Assembly: GCF_019145195.1 (NCBI RefSeq)
Contig: NZ_JAHSTW010000003.1
Span: 407,969-471,968 of the forward strand
Length of the DNA stretch: 64,000 bases
Reading direction: 5' to 3'
Source: Pseudomonas siliginis
Lineage (GTDB): Bacteria; Pseudomonadota; Gammaproteobacteria; Pseudomonadales; Pseudomonadaceae
The position numbers and the translations under genes were made by a program. The notes beneath the pieces are model-generated. The model saw only the letters and a program-made list of their open reading frames with translations, was not told the origin of the DNA and made no database searches. Of the stretch, positions 15,678 through 23,540 are shown in pieces; position 1 is the stretch's first letter; the number at the start of each line of letters is the position of its first letter.

Positions 15678-17296
15678 GCTGCCACCTTTACCAGCCTCAC
15701 GCCGGCCATGCTGAATTTGTTGCCCTGATCGGCGACCAGTGCGTCGAGGTGTTCCCAGCTCACGGTCAGCACCGAGATAGGCGCTTGGCCGTAGGCAACT
15801 GCTTTGATCAGCTCTTCCAGATCGAACACTTCGGCCTGCAGGTTCGCCGGCGCCGCAGTTGCTGCTGCTGGCTTCGAGGCAGACTGAACAGGCGAGGCTG
15901 CTTTTACAGGTGCTGAACTGGTGACTGGTGCAGGCTCAACAGGGGCCTTGGCTTTCGCCTCAGCTTCAATCCGTTGCAGCTCCTGCTGTCGGATCTGCTC
16001 GCGCTGCGCCTCGGCTTTTTGCTCTTCAGCCTTCTGGTGCTCAGAGATTCGCACCTTGATCAGCGCGACCAGGTCGTCGTTGGCCTTCAGAACAAGCTGT
16101 TGGATGTCGTTGAACAAGAATGCATGGTCGGGCGCGAGCTCGGCCAAGCTGGTCAAATTCAAGCGAATTGCATCTGCTGACTGGCTCGCGGCGATTTTTG
16201 CTCGAGCCAGCTCGGTACCGACGGCGTCCTGCAGACTGGCAATGGTGCGTTTGTTCTTCATCGCGCCGGCGAAGTCGGTAGCAACCGCTGGCAGCGTTAC
16301 CCGGCCCAGTGTTTTATTGATGGCCGCCACGTGATCCGCCAGCGCCTGCTCAGCCTTCTGCTTGATGCTGGTCTTCACCAGCAGCTCTTGAGCCTTAACG
16401 AGCTTGTCGACCTTCAAGCGCGTCTCTCGAGCATGTGCGCTGATTCGATCAAGAGACGAGAAAAGCTCGTCAATGCTTTGGGTTTGGGAGAGCGCTTGTT
16501 TCTTCGCTACCGCAACCGCTTCCTCGACATCGCCGCACCACTTGACCGCCTTCTTGGCGTCGGCAAAGTCTTGGTCGGTCTGCAGCGTGGTTTTCACAGA
16601 GTCGATGACAGCGAGAGCCGAATCCTCGAACACCTTGAGGTTGCTCGCGGTGACCATGCCGGTCAGTTCGATGCGTAGCGCTGGCAGCTCGTCCGGGGCC
16701 TTGCCGACGATAATCGACGGCGCCTCGGCCATTTCGAAGATGGCCAGGTCGGCCTCGAACTGTTTCCAGCCTTCGACCAACTGCGCGGCGCGGCCGGCGA
16801 CAGGTCGGTATTCCATGTGCACAAAGTTTTCGGTGGTGCCGTCGGAGCAAACGAAAATCACGCGCTCGGCGCCGCTCACCAGCAGTTGCTGCTCAAGCTG
16901 CCAGTAGTAATGAGGATCCAGTTCGCCGGCCTTCACCTGGGCGACCAATGATTCGTTCCAAAGCTTGTGCTCGAAAAGGGTCTCTCCCAGCATCGTCGCG
17001 CCATCCATGGAAGCGAGCAGATTGCCTTCGGTGCCTACGACTGGATACAGCTCCTCGCCGATCATGACTTCAACCAGTGGCCGGGCAAGCGCTTCAGTTG
17101 CATGGCCTTTGTCGAAGATGTACTGCTGCGCCTGAGTGACGTCCGGCGTAATGCCGGTTTTCTTCATGGTCAGCAGGTCGGTGCGGGTCTGGTACTTCGA
17201 AGCACCCATCATTGCGGGTGCCTCGGAGGCGGTGAAATGCTGAGCGCGCAATGCGTGCCACTCGGCGGAGCCTTGAGCTACGTTGTGAATTTTCAT
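15674..17296 (-). CDS. YqaJ/lambda-Exo-type recombination exonuclease
   Basis: The N-terminal third (residues 1-220) is a YqaJ-family nuclease: QGSAEWHALRAQHFTASEAP near residue 8, GHATEALARPLVE near 63, DGATMLGETLFEHK with the metal-binding D, E and K near 97-110, then HYYWQLEQQLLVSGAERV. It digests one strand of double-stranded DNA so that Bet can anneal the other. The rest (220-540) is a long coiled region with an Ala/Pro/Lys linker near 435-490 and a small C-terminal domain, longer than lambda Exo. It overlaps bet by four bases. Confidence 0.9.
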   Translation of the reverse strand: MKIHNVAQGSAEWHALRAQHFTASEAPAMMGASKYQTRTDLLTMKKTGITPDVTQAQQYIFDKGHATEALARPLVEVMIGEELYPVVGTEGNLLASMDGATMLGETLFEHKLWNESLVAQVKAGELDPHYYWQLEQQLLVSGAERVIFVCSDGTTENFVHMEYRPVAGRAAQLVEGWKQFEADLAIFEMAEAPSIIVGKAPDELPALRIELTGMVTASNLKVFEDSALAVIDSVKTTLQTDQDFADAKKAVKWCGDVEEAVAVAKKQALSQTQSIDELFSSLDRISAHARETRLKVDKLVKAQELLVKTSIKQKAEQALADHVAAINKTLGRVTLPAVATDFAGAMKNKRTIASLQDAVGTELARAKIAASQSADAIRLNLTSLAELAPDHAFLFNDIQQLVLKANDDLVALIKVRISEHQKAEEQKAEAQREQIRQQELQRIEAEAKAKAPVEPAPVTSSAPVKAASPVQSASKPAAATAAPANLQAEVFDLEELIKAVAYGQAPISVLTVSWEHLDALVADQGNKFSMAGVRLVKVAA

Positions 17297-18111
17297 GCTG
17301 CGTCTCCGTCGATGGCTTGGAGGTTCTGGATTTTTTCGATCTGGTCCGGGCTTAGCGTGTATTTGCTGCTGATGGTCGCGATCAGGTGTTCTGGGCTGGT
17401 GCGGTTGGCATCAACCAGTGGCTGCCATTTGGCGATGTTCTCTTTCAGAAGATCATCGGAGTAGGGCGGAAGAGCGTCGGGCTCAGGCTCTTGCTGCCTC
17501 TGCGGACTCACGTCGCGCGGCGCCTCTTCGAATGTTTTGCCTTCCATCTCGTCGGCCGTTGGCGCTGATCCGACCTCAGGGAATGCCTTGCGCAGCGCTT
17601 GAGCCTCGGCGCACTTGGCGAGCTGGGCGAAGGCGCGGCGCTTCCACATTGTGTTCGGGGCAATCGTGTCCTTGCCGGCCGTTGCGTAGTTCTCAAGCCA
17701 GCGCTCGTTCGCGGTGAACTCGGCAACGAGGCCGTTCGACATTTGGCGCTTGACGGTCACCCGGCACCACTCTGGATAGGTGACGTCCACGCCGCCCAGC
17801 TTTGCGGTGATTGGCGGCCCGTATTCAGGATCGCTGATCCCTGCGTACTGCCCAGTGCGCGCGGCCTGAATGCGATAGAGACCAATGCCGGGCATTACCG
17901 TGTCCTGCATCTTTTTCGCTTTGGTGTTCCAGATCGGCACGATGTGCACAGGCTTCAGCATTGGGTCCAGATGCGCGGCTTGGCAGTAAGCCAACACCAT
18001 CACCACCGAATTTTTCTCTGCGCCCGGGTAGAGGCTGTTGCTCAGCACTTCAACAAGTGCCGCCTCAGACATCGCAGGCAATTGGTCTTCCTGCTTCATT
18101 ACTGCGCTCAC
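17293..18111 (-). CDS. bet: Phage single-strand annealing protein Bet (Red-beta family)
   Basis: The 272-residue protein contains the Bet core: VMVLAYCQAAHLDPMLKPVH, VPIWNTKAKKMQDTVMPGIG, YRIQAARTGQYAGISDPEYG and the C-terminal ERWLENYATAGKD...MWKRRAFAQLAKCAEAQALR. It anneals complementary strands exposed by the exonuclease encoded next. I prefer the GTG at 18111, which has AAGGA at good spacing; an ATG at 18132 lacks a ribosome site. The C-terminal 80 residues are variable and end in a helical segment. Confidence 0.92.
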   Translation of the reverse strand: MSAVMKQEDQLPAMSEAALVEVLSNSLYPGAEKNSVVMVLAYCQAAHLDPMLKPVHIVPIWNTKAKKMQDTVMPGIGLYRIQAARTGQYAGISDPEYGPPITAKLGGVDVTYPEWCRVTVKRQMSNGLVAEFTANERWLENYATAGKDTIAPNTMWKRRAFAQLAKCAEAQALRKAFPEVGSAPTADEMEGKTFEEAPRDVSPQRQQEPEPDALPPYSDDLLKENIAKWQPLVDANRTSPEHLIATISSKYTLSPDQIEKIQNLQAIDGDAA

Positions 18112-18154
18112 GGGAAATCCTTGCCGCGACATGCGCAGCGATTGAATGCTTGGG

Positions 18155-18271
18155 TTATTGAGTGATGCGATCGGCGAGGGCGCTGAGCAGCATCAGGAAG
18201 GTGAACATGCCGATAGCGGAGAACGATCCGCGCCGAATGAGGATGCGGCGGGCCATCTGCCGGCTGGTCAT
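18155..18271 (-). CDS. Small membrane protein (38 aa)
   Basis: A basic start (TSRQMARRILIRRG) is followed by one hydrophobic helix (SAIGMFTFLMLLSALAD). The ATG overlaps the stop of the upstream frame (ATGA), which supports translation. It is below the size of usual gene calls. Role unknown. Confidence 0.5.
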   Translation of the reverse strand: MTSRQMARRILIRRGSFSAIGMFTFLMLLSALADRITQ

Positions 18272-18393
18272 CGGAACACGTGATAGGTGGTGGAGCGCGG
18301 AACCTGGCAAGTGCCCGAGCCGTCTTTCACGATGCCGTAGGCGCCGGCACCGGCAATCAAGATCACAACGAGAAACCAGTACAAGAGATTCAT
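18268..18393 (-). CDS. Small membrane protein (41 aa)
   Basis: The N-terminus LLYWFLVVILIAGAGAYGIV is a single membrane helix or uncleaved signal; the rest (KDGSGTCQVPRSTTYHVFR) would lie outside. It overlaps both the gene upstream and the 38-residue frame downstream through ATGA. Two tiny membrane proteins in a row before bet may act on the host envelope; this is inference. Confidence 0.55.
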   Translation of the reverse strand: MNLLYWFLVVILIAGAGAYGIVKDGSGTCQVPRSTTYHVFR

Positions 18394-18584
18394 GGCCGAG
18401 CCCTCACCGCGATGCGTCCGCCTTTCATTGTCACCGACAGGCGCTGCGGGAGGCTGTCGACCAGATCCTCGCGCTTGCGACCGATCACTTCGTTGAAGGG
18501 CAGGCCGAAGCCGAGGATCGCGATGCGGCGCTCGATATCGTCGAACTGCTCATCGACCAGCGATTTCACCAAAGGGGTTGTCAT
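18390..18584 (-). CDS. Hypothetical phage protein (64 aa)
   Basis: A short acidic-then-basic protein (TTPLVKSLVDEQFDDIERRI) ending GGRIAVRARP. It overlaps both neighbours by four bases in the bet/exo operon. No family is recognised. Confidence 0.6.
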   Translation of the reverse strand: MTTPLVKSLVDEQFDDIERRIAILGFGLPFNEVIGRKREDLVDSLPQRLSVTMKGGRIAVRARP

Positions 18585-18814
18585 GCTGCAGCTCCTTGCG
18601 AGGCGGTGGCGTTGTAGGTGGCGTAGATCTGGTCGATGCGAGCGCGGTAGTGACGGTGCTCGCTGTCGTCGATGGCACGAAGCATGAAGGCCAGGGTGAT
18701 GCAGGATGTCGCGGCGGCGCTGGCGTTGGGCTTGCCGAGGTCGCGGATCATGTTGCTGATCTCGCCTTCGATCCAGGTCACCGCTGTTTGATGGTCACGC
18801 TGCTGGATGTTCAT
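18581..18814 (-). CDS. Hypothetical phage protein (77 aa)
   Basis: A mostly helical protein (TAVTWIEGEISNMIRDLGKP; HYRARIDQIYATYNATA). It is coupled by four-base overlaps on both sides in the leftward operon. Function unknown. Confidence 0.6.
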   Translation of the reverse strand: MNIQQRDHQTAVTWIEGEISNMIRDLGKPNASAAATSCITLAFMLRAIDDSEHRHYRARIDQIYATYNATASQGAAA

Positions 18815-19047
18815 TTGAGCCCCCAGAATTCGCCGTAGGCGACCACCGCTGCCGCGACTCGCTTGGCCCGCGCCTTGCGGTCGACGAGCTCTTGAGCTGC
18901 CATCAGCGCCTGACGCTGTGTGAGTTTTTGCGCCACGGCTTCGTAGTCGTGGAAGTCTTCAACCTGCGGCGCTTTCGGGCGCCCCCAGTCGTCGTAGCGC
19001 CTATCCCACTCTCGGGCCTGCGCACTGTCTGCATAGCTGGTTGCCAT
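18811..19047 (-). CDS. Hypothetical phage protein (78 aa)
   Basis: The ATG at 19047 has GGAGG upstream. The product is helical and charged (ADSAQAREWDRRYDDWGRPK ... VAQKLTQRQALMAAQELVDR). It heads the tightly overlapping run 19047 to 14976 that ends with exo and downstream genes, so this ribosome site loads the whole coupled block. Confidence 0.6.
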   Translation of the reverse strand: MATSYADSAQAREWDRRYDDWGRPKAPQVEDFHDYEAVAQKLTQRQALMAAQELVDRKARAKRVAAAVVAYGEFWGLK

Positions 19048-19454
19048 GGTCGCCTCCGTGGTGGCGGGTGTTGATCCAACAAAACTCGGATGCACTCATC
19101 CGCTCCGCTGGTTGCCGTTGGGCGCGGAGGGGAGTGCATTCGGGATTGGTCGGAGGGAGGGTGGCCCGGTCTCGCTGCTGGCGACAGACCGGGTTTGCAG
19201 CGTCAAGTTGTCTTCGTGCGCTGGGGTGGCCTACCTCATTCGGCCGATGCGCGGTGACATCGACGGCCTACTGTCCGCTGCCTGTTCATGGAGTCTCGAG
19301 CGAATACTGCAGGCTTTCTTCGCTACCCAAGTTGAAGCATTCGTCTATTTCATGGTGGTCATCCTCCAATGCGCGCCGTTGGCATCTTGGCGGGCGCTCG
19401 CCGGTCTCTGGTGTTACTGCATGCAGGTGGGCGGTTATAGGCCGCAGCTTCGTC

Positions 19455-19573
19455 CGCATCGGGGTGTGATCTGGCCGGGGCTCACCCGGCATTCGGCGGA
19501 AGGGGTGGCCCTATAGGCAACCGGTTGGCACATCCGCTGCCCGAGGCTTAGCTTCAGATCACACCCCGATGCG
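19455..19573. ncRNA. Candidate structured RNA in the leftward early transcript
   Basis: A 19-bp inverted repeat (CGCATCGGGGTGTGATCTG at 19455-19473, its complement at 19555-19573) encloses 81 bases. These contain further stems such as GCCGGG/CCCGGC, GGCGGA/TCCGCT and GGTGGCC/GGCAACC. The region 19048-19625 has no gene I can support and lies between the leftward promoter and the bet/exo block. A regulatory RNA, antitermination signal or protein-binding site is possible. No known RNA family was recognised. Confidence 0.4.
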
Positions 19574-19625
19574 CTCTCATAGAGAGGATCGGGCAGTTAA
19601 CGACAGGCTGTCGTGGCGCTGGTCG

Positions 19626-19802
19626 TCACGCGTCGTAAGGCGGCTTCTCGCCGATGCGCTTCAACTTTTCTTGCTGGAACGCCTCCGCGATATCGAAGGC
19701 CTTGCTTGGGATGAGTTCTGGTGACACACCGCCGAAGGACACAAGTCCAATCATTGCTGCAAGTGCGTAGCTTTCGATTTCTTCATGTTCATTGCGCGTC
19801 AT
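19626..19802 (-). CDS. Small phage protein (58 aa) of the leftward operon
   Basis: The ATG at 19802 has GGAG nine bases upstream. The product (TRNEHEEIESYALAAMIGLV then SPELIPSKAFDIAEAFQQEK) is helical and acidic. It is the second reading frame after the leftward promoter. I do not recognise it; a regulatory role would fit its place. Confidence 0.55.
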   Translation of the reverse strand: MTRNEHEEIESYALAAMIGLVSFGGVSPELIPSKAFDIAEAFQQEKLKRIGEKPPYDA

Positions 19803-19905
19803 CGTGATTCTCCGGTTGTTTTCCCAATGCACCCGTCACCAGGTGCATCAGTGAAAAATTCCGTGTTACTCCGCACCCGCTTACCAGGTCATTCACTCAG
19901 TTCGG

Positions 19906-20004
19906 TCAACACCTCGTCCGCCGTCGCAGTGGGCTGCGCGTGGGCAGGCTTTCGGGCCTGTCGGATCGCCGGTCGCCGGTAGAGGCAAGTACGGTTTTGT
20001 TCAT
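19906..20004 (-). CDS. Arg-rich micro-ORF, first after the leftward promoter
   Basis: A 32-residue frame with eight Arg (GDRRSDRPES; SPLRRRTRC). A GGAGG site lies 11 bases upstream. Site and start codon are folded into a hairpin, with CATCGGT (20002-20008) complementary to ACCGATG (20022-20028). In lambda this position holds N, an Arg-rich antiterminator, but N is longer. Whether this peptide is made, and whether it binds RNA, is inference. Confidence 0.35.
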   Translation of the reverse strand: MNKTVLASTGDRRSDRPESLPTRSPLRRRTRC

Positions 20005-20143
20005 CGGTTTACTGACCTCCCACCGATGGAGCCGGGAGTGACCTAACCGGACTGGCCGGGTAGTCGTTCATGGCATTGGTTGTTAAAGAGCGGCGGGTCT
20101 GTTGAGGCCCTTCGCAGTGGCTGTGCGTCGCTGCGATGGGTGT

Positions 20144-20187
20144 AAGTTAACCGGCGGTTTCTTTGTCGTCAATACCGGCGGTTAATT
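20144..20187 (-). promoter_or_regulatory. Leftward early promoter with two repressor operators (OL-like)
   Basis: On the minus strand TTGACG (20167-20172), a 17-base spacer and TAACTT (20144-20149) form a near-ideal promoter. Operator half-site repeats of the AACCGCCGGTTAA type lie at 20147-20160 (between -35 and -10) and 20171-20187 (overlapping the -35). The same motif is repeated three times between cI and cro. Confidence 0.8.
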
Positions 20188-20222
20188 TACTTTGCGCAAG
20201 GATTGGGTATGCTTTGTCATAA

Positions 20223-20238
20223 CTGGATGGATATACAG
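20223..20238 (+). promoter_or_regulatory. LexA (SOS) box upstream of the DUF1654 gene
   Basis: CTGGATGGATATACAG read on the other strand is CTGTATATCCATCCAG, close to the Pseudomonas LexA consensus. It lies just after a possible promoter (TTTACT 20186-20191, 17 bases, TATGCT 20209-20214) and 19 bases before the DUF1654 start. Confidence 0.7.
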
Positions 20239-20256
20239 CTATCAGGAGTGAAATAG

Positions 20257-20565
20257 ATGGCAGTGGCACAACAACAAAACCGGCTAGCAAGCGCTGGCAT
20301 GACAGGCCTGGAGCGTCTTGAGCTACGCGTCTCGTCAATGATCAATCACCCAGTCGCGCAGATTCAGCGATGGGTGACGATCCATCGGCTCGACACGGAC
20401 GGAGAGAGGGAGTGGGAGGAGGTGATGGGGTTGTTGTCAGAGACGGAGTGCATAGACATGACTTTCAATGATGATGAATCAGTGACGCTCAGGTGGGATG
20501 CGAATGTAAATGACGATCGTCCGGTGGAGGTGATGGAACGCGAGATCGAGTCTGCGCCGTTTTGA
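20257..20565 (+). CDS. DUF1654-family protein
   Basis: A 102-residue protein matching the Pseudomonas DUF1654 pattern: GLERLELRVSSMINHPVAQI, VTIHRLDTDGEREWEEVMGL, then DDESVTLRWD near the end. AGGAG precedes the ATG. The gene is divergent from the leftward early operon and carries a LexA box and repressor-like operators upstream, so it should be expressed on DNA damage. The molecular role of the family is not known to me. Confidence 0.8.
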   Translation: MAVAQQQNRLASAGMTGLERLELRVSSMINHPVAQIQRWVTIHRLDTDGEREWEEVMGLLSETECIDMTFNDDESVTLRWDANVNDDRPVEVMEREIESAPF

Positions 20566-20572
20566 CATGCAC

Positions 20573-20597
20573 AAAAAAGCCCGCTACGAAGGCGGGC
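20573..20597 (-). terminator. Terminator of the cI - ATPase/nuclease transcript
   Basis: On the minus strand GCCCGC pairs with GCGGGC around a 7-base loop and is followed by TTTTTT. It lies 10 bases after the ATPase-nuclease stop and separates that unit from the leftward early promoter. Confidence 0.85.
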
Positions 20598-20606
20598 CTG
20601 TTCATG

Positions 20607-22598
20607 TTATTGGGTCGTTTCAGTTTGTAAGCTCTCCACTAACTCTTCTCTAGAGGAAGATGATAAGGAAGCACGCTGTGTTTTCAGTCGTTCCAGCAAG
20701 TATTCATTGCTGATATCGAACTCATCGAAAATAGTTGGCCAAGTCTTGATGTAGGTTTTTATTTTGTCGTCGCTTGTGATCAGCCCAGGCTCGCCATATA
20801 CCTCTGAGGTTTTAAGCCTGCTATGGATCGAGTAAGCTTCTTTCGAAATATTTCGTCCCACCAAAATCAATTCAAATTTGGTGAGGTCGCTATTAAATTC
20901 AGGATAGTGACTCAGGATCGACGCGTATTCATCAAGCTGCTGCAGGTGCTTATTTTTGAGTGATACACCTGGTCTTTTTATCTCGACTATTACGCAGCGA
21001 AAGAATTTGCGTCCGCGGGCGTCAAGTTGTAGTTTTTTTCTAATCAGAAGTAAATCTACTTGTCGATTCGCGCCGTCAATTGTCACGTCGCTCGATAAGT
21101 CTTCAATCTCGATTTCATTTATGTTTTTTATTTTGGATCGTAGGTTTTTCGCTGTGGTAGTGAATGTTGCCTCTTCTGCTCCGAGGATTTCGTAAGCAGG
21201 ACCGAAAAGCCATGTATTGTTTTCAATTATTTTTTGTAAGTCTGGAGTCTCTAAAACATCCTTGTAGTGAATGTTCATGATCTCCTTTAGTTGGCATATT
21301 GCAAGTTCCCGGTTCTGCAGTAACTCAATTGTTTGAATAATATTATCGAGCTTGGTCTTTTTTAATTGGCTTGCAAGTTGAGTCATGGCTGCGGCATCCA
21401 GATTAAGTACACTTTCGAGTACGTCAAATATGCCGCTATTTTCGTTTGAAACTGATAGTCTGTCTAATAATCTTATAATCAGTCGGCGCTGTGTTTTATT
21501 ACCGCCAACAAATAGCTTAGGCTCTCTAACTAATACGGCTTTAACAATTTCTTTAACGTGGGACAATCGCCATTTGGATTCGGCGTGATCAAGACCTTCG
21601 TAATCTGGGAAATCACCGGCCTTTTCAAACGCATCTATTTGTTCCTGCGCCTTACTGACTAAAAAATCCGCGTAGCTATGCCTGAGAAATGCATTCAAGT
21701 CTCGTATTAGCATTCTGAAATCTTCAGTCGCCAAGAAAGAGGTAAATGGTTCGGATAGCATGCCGTCGTCTTTGACGTAGCGCTCGAGGAACGGTGACTT
21801 TATGAATACCGAGGTGTAATAGTCTCTTTTTTTGTTTAGACTGCTGTACTGTTTATAAATTGTCTTCAGCTTGCTTGAGATGAAGTATAAATAAGATTTC
21901 TCCGCCCCGGGCTTCTCGTCCCATTGGACTAAATCTACGTCAAATATCGCAGAGTTGGTTTTAATGGCTACGGAAGTCTTCGTGTGCGATAGTGGTAATA
22001 TTTTGATGCCGTTAATGGTGATCGTTTTTTCCGGCATCAATACAAGGTGTGGGCCGAATTCTTTGCTGAATTCACTGATTAGAAAGCTATCGGTAGGAAG
22101 ATTCTTATCAAAATTTGTTAAACTAACACATGTGCCCGATTCGGCCCGAGATAACAGAGTATGCTGCTCGTGTTGCTGAATTGTTTTACCATCTACTGCA
22201 CTTAGGTTGCTGCTCAAAACTACAATTCGCGCATCGATACCTTCAAATCGAGTAAACCATTTCGCAGTATGGCAAATTTTGTGAAAAGCCAGCCTGCCGC
22301 GCCCTTGTGATCCATGAGAGTCAAACGAATCTTTTTTGAGGGAGTCGTTAAATCTACGGAAGTTTTCGTCAGGTTTCTCAATGTTGATGCCAGTTCCATT
22401 ATCGAGAATGGTAACAGAAACAGTCCCCCCTGTTTCGGTGCTCTCTATCTCTATCTGAACGGTTGTTGCTCCAGCGTCAAGGCCGTTCCAGACCAACTCA
22501 GCAAGTGCATGCCAAGGCTCAACATTCTTAAAGTGCTTCGTGATGCCGCTGTGTGTAATGGTATTCGATCCAGAAAAGTCTCGAGCGACAAAGTCCAT
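20607..22598 (-). CDS. GHKL ATPase fused to a PD-(D/E)XK nuclease, cI-linked
   Basis: The 663-residue protein has an N-terminal Hsp90/MutL-like ATPase: the N-box AELVWNGLDAGAT (E34, N38, D41), the ATP-lid start ILDNGTGI (D66, G68, G70) and HGSQGRGRLAFHK (G99, G101). The middle is helical. The C-terminal part (about 440-610) begins QKIIENNTWLFGPAYEIL and has D515 in RQVDLLLIRK and E539-x-K541 in CVIVEIKRPG, a PD-(D/E)XK active site in a Shedu/DUF4263-like setting. The DNA is A+T-rich compared with its neighbours. The gene follows cI in the same direction and ends at a strong terminator, so it should be expressed in the lysogen, as rexAB is in lambda. A role in excluding other phages or DNA is inference. 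A TTG six bases upstream is an alternative start. Confidence 0.8.
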   Translation of the reverse strand: MDFVARDFSGSNTITHSGITKHFKNVEPWHALAELVWNGLDAGATTVQIEIESTETGGTVSVTILDNGTGINIEKPDENFRRFNDSLKKDSFDSHGSQGRGRLAFHKICHTAKWFTRFEGIDARIVVLSSNLSAVDGKTIQQHEQHTLLSRAESGTCVSLTNFDKNLPTDSFLISEFSKEFGPHLVLMPEKTITINGIKILPLSHTKTSVAIKTNSAIFDVDLVQWDEKPGAEKSYLYFISSKLKTIYKQYSSLNKKRDYYTSVFIKSPFLERYVKDDGMLSEPFTSFLATEDFRMLIRDLNAFLRHSYADFLVSKAQEQIDAFEKAGDFPDYEGLDHAESKWRLSHVKEIVKAVLVREPKLFVGGNKTQRRLIIRLLDRLSVSNENSGIFDVLESVLNLDAAAMTQLASQLKKTKLDNIIQTIELLQNRELAICQLKEIMNIHYKDVLETPDLQKIIENNTWLFGPAYEILGAEEATFTTTAKNLRSKIKNINEIEIEDLSSDVTIDGANRQVDLLLIRKKLQLDARGRKFFRCVIVEIKRPGVSLKNKHLQQLDEYASILSHYPEFNSDLTKFELILVGRNISKEAYSIHSRLKTSEVYGEPGLITSDDKIKTYIKTWPTIFDEFDISNEYLLERLKTQRASLSSSSREELVESLQTETTQ

Positions 22599-22665
22599 AG
22601 TCAATTCATCATCCTCAGCGTTTGCGCGCCCATCGCGCAGGTAGGTTACAGCATCATCTCTGCAT

Positions 22666-23532
22666 TCAAACTAATTGAGCATTCCAGACCAATAATACTC
22701 TTGCCTGTATGAAAGTTTCATCCGATCTAATCGTTTGTGGCGGGTGACGATCGTTGTCGGAAATCATCTTGATCTGATCGCCGCCTATCCACTGAAGCCG
22801 CTTGATGTAGAGATGACCTTCCCACGAAAACATATAGATCCCATCGCCTACGAATTCTCGAATGCTGATGTCGACCAGCAACGGATCACGATGCTTGATC
22901 GTCGGTGCCATAGACTGGCCCCAACCGGTCACCATCTTCAGGTGGAAATGCTCTTTGAACTCGACTCCCATCTCCCGCAAATGCTTGGGGCTTACTCGAA
23001 CATCCTGCAGCATCTCTGGATAGTCGTGCGGGATCTGGCCGCCGCCCATGGCTGCGCGGACGTCGTAGTGCGCGATCCATACCTCATCACCCATAACGCC
23101 TGGCCGGTAGTAGTCAATCTCGATAGCGCCGCCAGCATCGTCTGCTTCAGCGGCTGCCATCAATCTTTGTCTGGCTGTGTCAGTAAGCCCTTTGCCCTGG
23201 TTATCGAGCATCTGGCGGACCATATCAGCAGCGGAAAGCGTCGAAGTCGATGGCGCTTCGGCGACGCTCGTCAGCCCGCTGATCTCGCGCGCAAGTCGCT
23301 TACTGAAGCGCTCGACTGGAACGCCGAGCAGGCGCGATAGAACCGCCGCGAACTTGGCGTTCAGAGGATTCGTTCCGTTCAGGTACATCGCTACCGCAGC
23401 GGCCGATATATCAGCCTCCGCCGCAAGACTCGCCTGGGTCAATCCGAGTGCGTTCTTTTTGGACACGAAAAGCGCCTTGGCGGCGTCACACTCAGCTTTC
23501 AGTTCTGGGGACAGCTCTTTCTTTCTGCTCAT
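22666..23532 (-). CDS. CI-type repressor with S24 peptidase domain
   Basis: The 288-residue repressor has an N-terminal XRE helix-turn-helix (LTQASLAAEADISAAAVAMY near residues 30-50, then GTNPLNAKFAAVLSRLLGVP). Its C-terminal LexA-like S24 domain has nucleophile S207 in GWGQSMAPTIKHRD and general base K244 in LYIKRLQ. It should hold the lysogen by binding the AACCGCCGGTT-type operators at 20147-20187 and 23541-23609, and be cleaved during SOS. The cleavage site is probably Ala-Gly or similar between residues 130 and 165. It is divergent from the cro-like gene. Confidence 0.95.
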   Translation of the reverse strand: MSRKKELSPELKAECDAAKALFVSKKNALGLTQASLAAEADISAAAVAMYLNGTNPLNAKFAAVLSRLLGVPVERFSKRLAREISGLTSVAEAPSTSTLSAADMVRQMLDNQGKGLTDTARQRLMAAAEADDAGGAIEIDYYRPGVMGDEVWIAHYDVRAAMGGGQIPHDYPEMLQDVRVSPKHLREMGVEFKEHFHLKMVTGWGQSMAPTIKHRDPLLVDISIREFVGDGIYMFSWEGHLYIKRLQWIGGDQIKMISDNDRHPPQTIRSDETFIQARVLLVWNAQLV

Positions 23533-23540
23533 CCGTGAAA

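Noticed and set aside
19286..19492. 68-codon leftward frame in the gene-poor stretch
   Set aside because: No ribosome site, low-complexity composition, and it runs out of the strong inverted repeat; kept as unlikely.
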